Part shown: positions 11,101-20,348 of the stretch, piece after piece
Position numbering within the stretch: the stretch's first letter is position 1
Layout of the letters: the number at the start of each line of letters is the position of its first letter
Assembly (NCBI RefSeq): GCF_963583255.1
Contig: NC_084806.1
Coordinates: forward strand, 14,481,317-14,545,316
Origin: Pyrus communis
Lineage: Eukaryota > Streptophyta > Magnoliopsida > Rosales > Rosaceae
Reading direction: 5' to 3'
DNA length: 64,000 nt
Notes under the pieces: generated by a model
Database searches by the model: none
Told to the model about the DNA's origin: nothing
What the model saw: only the letters and a program-made list of their open reading frames with translations
Translations under genes and position numbers: made by a program

Positions 11101-11621
11101 AGTTAAAGAAACATTTTTTATGCCATAAATAATTTTAGATGAAATTTTGACAGAAGGAGTTTGTGAAAATAATTTGAAATCTTAAAAGTGTTCGTATAAT
11201 TTCCAAAATTACTAGCTGTTATAAAATCAAAAAAATCATAGAGGGTGTTAACTTTTATAACTTATTGTCAAATTTATGACAAGAGAAATTCGAAGAAGGA
11301 AGCTAGAGATGGACTGGTCTGGTCTAATTCACTTGCCTTATAATTTTTCTTGTTTTTGTGCAGCTCATGGCAAACGACAAGTATATGAGCGTCCCCCACA
11401 GAGTAATATCCAAGAGTGTAGGCCCAAGAATTTCGGTGGCAAGCTTTTTTCGACCATATGTTGTCGCAGGGAAATCAAAAGCTTACGCACCAATCAAGGA
11501 ATTGGTAACAGAAGAAAATCCCCAATTCTACCGGGAACTCGAATTGAAAGAGTATATGATGCACCACGCCTCAGAAAAAGCAAAAGGGACATGTCAGCCT
11601 TTACTACATTTCAAGATATGA
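8148..11621 (+). CDS. ACO-h1: 2-oxoglutarate/Fe(II) dioxygenase, 1-aminocyclopropane-1-carboxylate oxidase homolog (three exons)
   Basis: Exons 8148-8716, 9153-9474 and 11364-11621 join in frame to 382 aa, the usual length of this family. The N-terminal DIOX_N domain includes [11 protein letters not shown]. The 2OG-Fe(II) domain holds the iron ligands H253, D255 (KHTDG) and H309 (VPHRV), and the 2-oxoglutarate-binding R319-x-S321 (RIS). The start at 8148 is the first ATG of the frame; a second lies at 8202. Intron 1 is GT-AG. Intron 2 has a GC donor (CTGCAG|GCAAGT) and is 1.9 kb because of transposon DNA. The family is soluble, cytosolic and oxidises specialised metabolites; tomato E8 belongs here. 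The name does not imply ethylene formation, and the substrate cannot be read from the sequence. Downstream relatives form a same-strand tandem array. No defect was seen. Confidence 0.9.
9578..11262. mobile_element. Long-terminal-inverted-repeat DNA element filling intron 2 of ACO-h1
   Basis: The left side (9587-9730) and right side (11110-11255) are imperfect inverted repeats. Examples are CAACACCCTC against TAACACCCTC at the ends and TTCAAATTGTTTTCACA against TTCAAATTATTTTCACA further in, followed by matching TAAAATTTTCATCT / CAAAATTTCATCT. The arms are about 150 bp. The interior is AT-rich, with repeated CATTTCGGTACA words at 10100-10270 and no transposase. A clear target duplication was not found, so the exact borders and class are uncertain. 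Confidence 0.55.
10445..10680. mobile_element. MITE-like element with about 29-bp terminal inverted repeats, inside ACO-h1 intron 2
   Basis: The ends are TGACACACCCCAACCGAAAT and, in reverse, TGACACAACCCGACCGAAAT, each continuing to AAGGCGTG. It is 236 bp and markedly more GC-rich than its surroundings. TTAT flanks both sides, but this is too short to prove a target duplication. It is nested in the larger inverted-repeat element. Confidence 0.7.
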
Positions 11622-12059
11622 ATGTTGGTGTAAACATTATGACTTTTTTAAACATTAATTCTGAAATGTGAAACGTGTCCGTCCTACCTTTTAATTTCCC
11701 ATATCGCATTTTCAGGTTTCTTGTATGATTGTGTCACGCTTTGCCACATTATTTTATTTGTGTTATATTAAATAAAAAATAAAATTATAACATGCATCAG
11801 GAAATATTTTAGCGGGAGTAGAATTCTAGAAGAGTGGTTTTAAAGCATTCAAATGGTGGATGACAGTTTTCTTAATAAGAAGAAACTGTTAAGTATTGTA
11901 GATATATATGTTTTGTCTCTCCACTAGCAATTCATCGTTCATATTAAAAAGTTCGTCCTATTGAGAACTAAACATAATATTGCAGAGATAAAAAGACTAA
12001 CTCTAGCATGGAAATTATGAACTTAAGTAAATTCCTTTTGTTTTTATTAGTAAAAGGTT
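11622..12059. other. 3' flank of ACO-h1
   Basis: No gene was seen. It presumably holds the 3' untranslated region; AATAAAAAATAAAA near 11770 could serve as a polyadenylation signal. Confidence 0.35.
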
Positions 12060-12730
12060 ACTTTATCACCGACATAATATATTATAGTAGAAAAGGCCCA
12101 AATACAATACACACAGACAAAAATGGACCTACAAAGTAACCGAGCCCAAAACAAAGTTTTGAGTGAGCCCACTATAGAAAAAAAACCGAAAAACACATCG
12201 AAGATACCTGCAGTCAGAACGCCTCAAACCAAGACCCCAACAACATTCTAAAATCCAGCCAAGAAAAGCCGCCCCAGGAGTGAAGAAACGGAAGACGCGA
12301 ACCTCCAACGAGCACCCTAGAAGTTGTAGTCACCAATTGAAGGAACAAAGTAAAGAAGCCTACGGGAATAAGCAACTCACAAGCAACAATGCCAACAAGG
12401 GCACACATACAAGTGGAAGAAGGTGATAGGAACACCCAAGCCAGAGCTCTACTCACCTTCCTAGAGAATCGCGAAAATTCGAGAGAAAGATTAGTGGTTA
12501 CAAATTTAATAGGTGGCTTCAAGGAGAAACAGGAAAGGGGATGGATGACAGAGTGGCAAAGAGAAGAATAGACAGGAAATAAGAAAAGGGATGACAGGGA
12601 CCCTGGTCATAGCTGGAGTGGATCTGGAAACTCTCACACAAAGAAGAGAAGAACTCTCACAAAGAGATAAGAACTCTAACGAGGAGAGAAGCAGGGTCTC
12701 CAAGTAAGTTTTACTAATTGTTTCCATGAA
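12060..12730 (-). repeat. Unclassified dispersed repeat (minus orientation), related to 24660-25080
   Basis: Read in reverse, it contains GTGAGAGTT words near the start, a C/T-rich middle, GCTTGGGTGTTCCTATC, and a tail TTTGGGCCTTTTCTACTATA with TAATATATTATG. The same order (GTGAGAGTTTT, C/T-rich middle, GCTCGGGTGTTCTCTTTC, TTTGGGCTTTGTC with GTAATATATTGTG) is found on the plus strand around 19740-25080, where the young copia element interrupts it. Open frames exist but resemble no known protein. It may be a non-LTR or non-autonomous element. Confidence 0.5.
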
Positions 12731-13019
12731 ATCAATTCTACATATGATTATGGCATTAACTGTAGCTACTTGTATTTAATTAGTTTAGATCCTAAAAGAA
12801 AACTTTTCCATGTGGTATAGAATCACCAATCAAATCTTGAACTCAATTATTTTGACTTAAAGTATACAGAGCTTGAATCGGTGCTGTTTAACTTGCGGGT
12901 ATAATGCATGAATTTTTGTTCCACATTTTTTCTTCTGGGTATAAAGATTAACTTCTTCTCTCTGGTTCTCGTATGGCGGTCTTTTGTTTATCTGATTTCG
13001 TGAATTTTATCACAATAGT

Positions 13020-13340
13020 TGTGAAGAAAGTTGAGGTTCTACCATAAAACTAATTAGTAATATTGGGAATAGCCCAACTACATATAAGCATATGTAAAGT
13101 CCCTTCTGTCATCCATGTGGGGTTTAATCTCAATATGCTCCTCACGTGTGCGAATTTTCAAGCCTAACACGTTGACAACACAATTCGGGTGACATGGAGT
13201 ACATGTGGCTGTTGAGTTTAATACGTGAGACAACATGCTCTAATACTATGAAGAAAGTTGAGGTTCCATCAAAAAACCAATTAGCAATATGGGGAGTAAT
13301 CCAACTACTTATAAGCACATGTTGTTACATGTTGTTGAGT
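13020..13340. repeat. Two near-copies of a dispersed repeat ('AAGTTGAGGTTC...CCAACTAC')
   Basis: Segments at 13024-13100 and 13240-13320 both read GAAGAAAGTTGAGGTTC, then AAACYAATTAG, AATATKGGGA and CCAACTACWTATAAGCA. The same text recurs at 49100-49270. Between the two copies is a phrase about CTCACGTGTGCGAATTTTC. No coding function was seen. It abuts the remains of ACO-h2. Confidence 0.6.
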
Positions 13341-13342
13341 CA

Positions 13343-13957
13343 ACATTCTGATAGAAGCTTGCTCATTCTGCTCCTACAAGACCAAATCGGCGGCCTCCAA
13401 CTCCTAAAAAACCAATGGGTTCATGTTACCCCAATTCATGGAGCTTTAGTTATAAATCTCGGAGATCTGTCACTTGCAAGTCAAATTTAACCAAATTGTA
13501 AATGAAATGCAGATATTATTACAGAAAATTCTTCCTTGTATGTAGTATTAAATGATATAAGCATTGGATGATTTGGATTAGTTTGAATTATTGATTTTAC
13601 TTGGTTCCGTGAACCCAAGTCATCCAATACTCGTGACATTTAATGCTACATAGCACCATAGCTTATTATTATATAGTTTCTAATTAATAGTTAATCTCAA
13701 ACGACAAGTTTATTAGTGTCAACCATAGGGTGTCGGCCAAAAACATAGGCCCAAGAATTTTGGTGGCATGTTTTTTTAGACATCTTCCGCCGGAAAATTC
13801 CTCGAGGAGGTATGTGCCAATCAAGGAGTTGTTATCGGAAGAAATTTCCGCAGTTTACCGGGAAACCACGGTGAAAGATTTTGTCGCATACTACTATACG
13901 AAAGGGCTCAACGGGGTCCCTGCACTGGATATCTTAAGGTATGAAGTTTGGCTGTGA
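13343..13957 (+). pseudogene. ACO-h2: truncated 2-oxoglutarate dioxygenase pseudogene
   Basis: The remaining part of exon 2 (about 13343-13480) reads [19 protein letters not shown] and ends [12 protein letters not shown], retaining the H-x-D of the iron site. Exon 3 (13691-13957) follows an AG and reads LISNDKFISVNHRVSAKNIG and then RILVACFF, ending WL and a stop. The whole of exon 1 and the first half of exon 2 are missing, replaced by repeat DNA. The end of exon 2 has lost its CAG|GCAAG donor (now TTGCAAGTC). The last residues (DILRYEVWL) differ from the usual ALxHFK ending. Two of three iron ligands and R-x-S are visible, but no complete protein can be made. Confidence 0.85.
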
Positions 13958-14269
13958 ATATGTATGGTCTAGTTTATTTAACAATGATTCAGTCTTGTGT
14001 ATACTTGCTAAGATGAAAGCATGTATGGTCTAGGTTTCTGAGCAATGGTCTTACTTGTATTCTAGATTATCATTTAGATTTATTTCCTTGTATTGCTCTG
14101 TTGTTTTTGTATAAATTCCTCTAATTTGGAGAAAATAAAGTATAGGAGATTGTGAAATTTATTCTTAAATATATATTTTTATAGTGACTCCATTATCTGC
14201 CCCATGTTTTTTTTTTTTCTTTCTCTTTGAGAATAACAGCCAATTTCCTAGACAATCACAGGTACCAAG

Positions 14270-14450
14270 TGTTGGCGTGAGTCAACTTTATGGTTTAGGA
14301 ATGTAAATAGCATAGGATTACATGACTGATTCATTGTATATTTGGGATTCTTGTTTCCTAATTTATTGGGCCTCATGTATGATTATATATATGCCTCCTA
14401 GATAGAAGAATAATATAACAATTCAACCCTAAACAAATATACTTTTATCT
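14270..14450 (+). repeat. 5' LTR of the old copia element
   Basis: It begins TGTTGGCGTGAGTC and ends ACTTTTATCT, so the termini are TG...CT instead of TG...CA. Both LTRs agree on this, and the target duplication fixes the borders. Confidence 0.93.
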
Positions 14451-14569
14451 TGGCATCAGAGCATGTTTCGGCCTGTCTCTTCCCAAACCCTAAAACAAGT
14501 CAAAGCTAAGCCGTGCATTCTACAAAGATTGCATAAGAAAAAACAAATCCTAGTGTTCTTAAAATTGAA

Positions 14570-17500
14570 GGGAGTATGACAAGACCTTGATAAAAGATGT
14601 CCTATCAAGATGGTGTGTGCAGCTGATCTTAGAACCCGTAAGGAAGAGCTTTCAAAAGACAGGGTGTATGACTTTCTCGCAAGATTAGACAATGGCTTCG
14701 ACCAAGGCCAGAGTGAATCCTAAGAATGAAACCCATTTATGGGATTGAAGAGTGCTTCAGTTTGGTTCAATGTGAAGCACAAAGAAAGAAAACTATGCTT
14801 GGGACAAGGGCCACGACAACAAGCTCTTCTATGGCAATGGTGACCAAGTCCCTACCACCATCCATGCATCCACCGTCCACTGGAACACCACGCCCAAACC
14901 GTACCCAAGAAGACATCAATAAGGACAAACTTCATTGCAATCACAACAAGGGAAAGCAGCACATTGAAGAAACATGTTTTGAATTACATAGGTATCCAGA
15001 GTGGTAGTGGGAATTAAAAAAAAAAAAACAGTTCAAAACCAAAGGGAAGCGCATAGGGTAGGCCAAATTGGTCGAGTCTAGGGTTGGAGGGGCTGCTATG
15101 ACAGCAGGCTACATAGGGTCCAATTGTAATGTTGGGAAACTTGATATTACAACAAGATATTATGAGCCTAGACCCCACACATCAGCCCACGACTTGGATG
15201 AACAAATGGGCCACAACTTAGAAGAAAATTGCAACCTACAACAGAGGAAGATACTGACCAGATGCTCTCATTAATCAAGAAAATTTCAAATGAGGATCTA
15301 GGTAACATTGGTATTGCACTCATGGCATCCATTAAACGAGATTTCGGCTGGATAATAAACTTCGGGGCTACTGATCACATGACATACAACAAATCATTAT
15401 TTCACCACATGACTTCCCCACCAAAGGAGAATGTTATCACGGCAAATGGCGAAGTTGCTCCTGTTACAGGAGCTGGTTCAATAGACCTTACTCCATCTTT
15501 ATTTTTGCACAATACACTACTTGTTCCATTATTATCAAATCATTTACTCTATGTTGGTCAGGTTACAAAACAGTTGGATTCTGTAGTACTAATGTTTCCT
15601 ACTTTTTGCCTACTTCAAGATATCCAGACATAGGCGATCATTGGGCGTGGTACTAAGAGGAGAGGGTTATATTATGTGGAGGATGTGGCACTAGGCCGAG
15701 TCAATCAAGTGCGTAACAGTTACAATATAAGACCAAGACAATTTGGTTATGACATCATCGACTAGGACATGCATCTTTTGGTTATTTGAAAAAATTACTT
15801 CCGTCGTTATTTAGTGGCATTTTAGAGTCTAATTTCTGCTGTAATGATTGCATTCTTGCAAAAAGTCATCGTACTTTATACCATTTGAGTTTCAATAAAA
15901 GAACAGTGCCTTTTGAGTTAGTTCACTCTGATGTATGGGGTCCTTCACCAATAACTACACAACATGGTATTCGGTGGTTTGTTATCTTTGTGGATGATTG
16001 CACTCGAATAACATGGCTTTATACAATGAAACAGAAAAGTAATGTTCGTCAAATCTTCCAACAATTTTACCGCATGATTGGAAATCAATTCTTCCTCCCT
16101 ATTAAAGTCCTCATATCAAATAATGGTGGAGAATATCTTAATTCAGAACTCTTTGAGTTTTTCACGGAGCACGGCATTGTTTATGAGACCACTTGTCCTC
16201 AAACCCCACAACAAAACGATGTGGCGGAGCGTAAGAACTAGCATATCTTGGAAACTACCCGAGCACTTCTTATTAGAGCATAGGCACCTAACACATATTG
16301 GGCAGAGGCTGTCACCTATTCTGTTTACCTCCTGAACTGAGCCTTCCTAGATTCATAATTTTCGCACCCTTCTGGCAACCTTGACGGATCATGTCTCTCT
16401 TCCGTCCTCTCTTCAGTTATCACCTTGCATTTTTGGATGTGTGGCATATGTGCATCTTCAAAAAAACCAACGCATTAAATTGGACCCATGTGCTATTCGT
16501 TGTGTGTTTTTTGGATTTAATAGCCAACAAAAGGGATACCGATGTTATCATCCTTCTACTAGGTGTTTATATGTCACCATGGATGTCACATTCTTCAAAA
16601 CTGAAATGTTCTTTGCTACAGAACTAACCCACTCTACTCATCAGGGGGAGTTGGTTAGTATACAAGACAAATATAGGTGGTTTGATATGCCACTGGAGCT
16701 GTCCAATGGGAGGGTTGAAATAAACCAAGAAAATAGTGAGCTTGCTAGTAATACACTTGGCAGTAGCCTAAGTGCTGACTTGACCATTAACGTAGGTCCG
16801 CTTGGCAGCGGCCCAAACAATGATTCATGCATTTACAGTAGCCCAAGCACATCCATCCATTGACTGTGGGGAACAAGCTGTGAAGTCTTTGGGCAGCCCA
16901 AGTGCTGACCTATGGGTTGATTATGGAGAACATGTTGGGGAATGCAGCAGTGGACCGAGGGGAGAGCCTTTGACTTGGCCTATAAATGGGCTTGAATTGT
17001 TTGGGTCAGGAAGAAGGAAAATGGATAGCACCGAAGCAGCAGATCCATCAAATAATAATCTTCATTCTCCTCTGCCAGTACTCGCTCATGTCCCCGAGGA
17101 TATCCAAGAGGTACGTTCTCATAATTCAAGTATTATTGAAAATCTTATGTCTTACCTTCTAGGCAAAACCATAGTAAACCACCTAACAGATTTTCTCCAG
17201 ATGGAAAAGTGAGATATGCAATTGCACAGTATGTGTCAATACATCGTTTATCACTTAAGTATTAAGCGTTTGTGAATCAAATGGCTGGAGTTAAGATCCC
17301 AACCAAAGTGGAAGAAGCCGTGCAAGATTCTCGTTGGATAGAAGCCATGAAGGTTGAGATGAAGGCCTTACAAAGAAATGGAACATGGAACGTGGTACCA
17401 CTACCACATAGGAAGAGACCGGTGCGATGTAAATGGGTATTCACCATAAAGCACAAAGCAGACGGATCCATAGATAGATACAAGGCAAGATTGGTTGCTA

Positions 17501-18720
17501 AAGGGTACACGCAAACATTTGGAGTTGATTATCAGCAAATGTTTGCTCCAATTGCAAAAATGAATACTATTTTTCGAGTTTTTTTGTACTTAGTTGCTAA
17601 CTTTGATTGGCCCTTGAAACAATTTGATTTGAAAAATGCCTTCTTACATGGAGATTTGGAATAAGTATACATGGATTTTCCACCTAGATACGAAGTACCA
17701 ATTGGAGTTGGAAAAGTGTGCAAACTTCAAAAGGCCCTCTATGGACTCAAACAATCACCCAGAGCATGGTTTAGGAAGTTCACCCAAGTAATGAAGAGTT
17801 ATGGCTACAAACAAGGGAATGCAGACCGTACACTGTTTATCAAACGCATGGGAAGTAAGGTCACTTTGTTGATAATCTATGTGGATGATATGGTAGTCAC
17901 TGGCGATGGTATAGAATAGATAAAGAGACTGCAAAGTTATCTTTCCTCATAGTTTGAGATGAAGGATCTAGGGGACTTGAAATACTTTCTCGGAATTAAA
18001 GTTTCTCGTTCTTGTGATGGTATTTACTTGTGTCAGCAAAAATATGTGCTAGATCTTTTCTCTGAAATTGGGATGTTGGCATGTAAACCAACAGAAACCC
18101 CTACCGTGCAGAATCATCACCTGGCAATATACCAGGATCAAATTCCAACTAAACAAAGAGAGGTACCAGAGGTTAGTAGGAAGATTGATTTATTTATCAC
18201 CTGTGAGGCCAGATATTGTATATACAGTTAGAATTGTAAGTCAAGTTATGCACTCTCCTAGTAAGGATTATATGGTAGCCGTAATGAGTATATTGAGTTA
18301 TCTGAAAGGTGCACCTGGGAAAGGATTAATTTTCAAGAAACATGGACATAGTCGCTCCACGTCAGGCTACTTTACATTTGTAGTAGGAAATCTCGTAACT
18401 TGGAGAAGTAAAAAACAAAACATGGTGGCCAAATCCATAGCCGAGGTGAAATATCGAGGTATGGCACATGGGATTTGCGAATTGTTATGGATCCAGATTC
18501 TTATAATTGAAATAGGATTTAAGCCTTGTGAGTCTATGTTGTTATACTGTGACAATCAAGCAGTGAGAGAGATAGCCAATAATCCAGTCCAACATGATCG
18601 TACAAAACATGGTGGAGTTGGATAAACATTTTATCAAGGAGAAGTTGGACGTTAAGTTGATTGACATTCCGTATGTGAAGTCTGAAGAATAGTTAGCTGA
18701 TGTGTTAACTCATGCAGCGT
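14570..18720 (+). pseudogene. copia gag-pol remains of the old element
   Basis: Fragments in shifting frames follow the copia order. They comprise a gag zinc-knuckle remnant (HCNHNKGKQHIEETCFELH, about 14930-15000), protease (WIINFGATDHMTYN, about 15350; the catalytic Asp of D-S-G is replaced by Asn), GAG-pre-integrase, and integrase (LVHSDVWGPSPITT to PQQNDVAERKN, 15786-16241, with IS-N-NGGEY where IRTDNGGE is usual). Reverse transcriptase follows (17272-18220, with IYVDDMVVTGD at about 17875), then RNase H (about 18230-18720, with LLYCDNQAV). In-frame stops occur, for example at about 16239, 17662, 17917 and 17950, along with frameshifts. Most of the gag capsid part is also missing. It is not functional. 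Confidence 0.92.
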
Positions 18721-18792
18721 CAGTGAAGGTTGTTCAAGACTCACTCGACAAGTTAGGGTTAGGTGATATCTACGCACCAACTTGAGGGAAAG

Positions 18793-18975
18793 TGTTGGCG
18801 TGAGTCAACTTTATGGTTTAGGAATGTAATTAGAATAGGATTACATGACTGATTCATTGTATATTTAGGATTCTTGTTTCCTAATTTATAGGGCCTCATG
18901 TTTGATTATATATTTATGCCTCCTGGAGAGAAGAATAATATAACAATTCAACCCTAAACAAATATACTTTTATCT
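18793..18975 (+). repeat. 3' LTR of the old copia element
   Basis: The same TGTTGGCGTG start and TTTTATCT end as the left LTR. The polypurine tract precedes it and the CCAAG duplication follows. Confidence 0.93.
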
Positions 18976-18980
18976 CCAAG

Positions 18981-19719
18981 CACATGATTTGGAACTGACG
19001 AACCCCAACAACGGAGGTTGTCTGGAGTTACATAGAAGCCAAATGTATAGAAGGGATCAGAAGGATCTTGCAATCGGGAATACTAATGCAACTCTTGCAC
19101 TTTGGAAATTGCAGGTCGAAATTCAACAATAAAAAAAATACAGTGCAACTATGCGAGGCCTAAGATGAATGAAGTCGAGGTTCTACCATATACAATATGA
19201 GTATAACCTAATTTTGGATAAACATATGCAAGGTTTGGTAAGCTTCTGATGTGGGACATCTCTTTGCATCCTTACATAAGAAATTAAGAACCCTACAAAC
19301 ATCCACAAAAATCAACCCTACAAACCTTCTAAGTTAAGGGCCAGTTGCAAACTTACAGCAACAAAATCATATCTTGGTAATCTGCTGTAGGTGCTTTTAA
19401 CTCCAACATTAACTCCAATATTCATCACTATATTAAGAGCAATATTCTCAACACTCCACAAAACCATATACCAATAATCCCTAACTTGAAAAATCAGAAA
19501 ATTGTGAGGCATTCATTGTGTACTTGAGAGCTACTGTGAGTTCGTGAATTATTTTATATTTGTTTGGTAACTAATAAAAGCTTCCGTTGATAGAGAGATA
19601 CTCCTATATCAGAGGAACTTTGAAATTGTTTTTGTGCTCTTTGTTATTTCTTTTATTGCTTTGTATGGTTCTCGGTTTAAGGCATAACAAACTACACAAA
19701 ACTAGATCACCCTTTAATA
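18981..19719. other. Gene-free stretch between the two copia insertions
   Basis: No exon was recognised. Around 19165-19260 a diverged copy of the 'GTCGAGGTTCTACCAT' dispersed repeat of 13020-13340 can be seen. The remainder shows nothing I can name. Confidence 0.35.
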
Positions 19720-19964
19720 TCTTCTCTTCCTGGGTGAGAGTGTTTCTCTACTTGTGAGAGTTTTCCCACCAGTGTGTGACTGCCCCCCTGCTTCTTCCCT
19801 CTTGTAACTGCTGACCCTAGCGATGGCCACGTTGGTGGTAGCCCTCTTCTTCCTCGTTCTCTTTTTTCTTTTCCTCTCCTTCTCCTTAAGCCCCTGTTTC
19901 CTTAGTCCATGGCCAGTTCGCCACTTCCCTCCAACCCCTTATGCCCCTGTTTTCTCCTTCTGTA

Positions 19965-20281
19965 TGTTAGACAAATAAGGAATATGGTTGGAGTCCTTGT
20001 GTAATTGTATATAATATTATTATTGGAAGAATAAGCCGTCCTACAGCCGTCAAGCCGTCATACAGCCGTCCTACCTTGTCCTACCTACACACTAGGACGG
20101 CTACCTTGTCCTCTACAGCCGTCCTACCTTGTCCTACCTACACACTAGGACGGCTACCTTGTCCTACCTACACATTTGTATCATGTATATATATCCTTGT
20201 AATCTTGTAGAGAAAAATTAATGAGAAAAAAGCATTCTCTTCCATATTTTCCACAAAGCATTCTCTTCCATATTTTCTACA
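19965..20281 (+). repeat. 5' LTR of the young copia element
   Basis: It starts TGTTAGACAAATAAGG and ends TATTTTCTACA. Internally it carries repeated AGCCGTCCTACCTTGTCC and TACACACTAGGACGG blocks, and a duplicated GCATTCTCTTCCATATTTT near its end. Confidence 0.96.
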
Positions 20282-20348
20282 TGGTATACAGAGCAGGTTT
20301 ATAACCCTAGCCCTAATTTTTTTTTCGGCAGCTTTCTCTGCCGTTCCC

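Larger units (their letters stand above)
14270..18975 (+). mobile_element. Old Ty1/copia LTR retrotransposon with 5-bp TSD CCAAG
   Basis: LTRs are at 14270-14450 and 18793-18975. CCAAG lies immediately before (14265-14269) and after (18976-18980). The primer binding site TGGCATCAGAGC follows the left LTR and is close to the initiator-tRNA(Met) type. CTTGAGGGAAAG before the right LTR is the polypurine tract. The internal order gag fragment, protease, integrase, RT, RNase H is the copia order. Coding DNA is broken many times. The two LTRs differ by about seven substitutions and a 2-bp indel in about 182 bp, near 4%. Confidence 0.95.

Noticed and set aside
8148..11621. Calling the dioxygenases true ACC oxidase (ethylene-forming enzyme)
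   Set aside because: The proteins are longer (376-382 aa), have the homolog-type N-terminus ([12 protein letters not shown]) and the R-x-S 2-oxoglutarate site context of the ACO-homolog group. The name reflects similarity only.
12214..12522. Minus-strand ORF of 102 codons with a hydrophobic start
   Set aside because: It lies entirely inside an unclassified dispersed repeat, and the related copy does not preserve the frame.
20282..20294. tRNA-like matches beside the LTRs
   Set aside because: They are primer binding sites complementary to the initiator tRNA, not tRNA genes. No cloverleaf follows.
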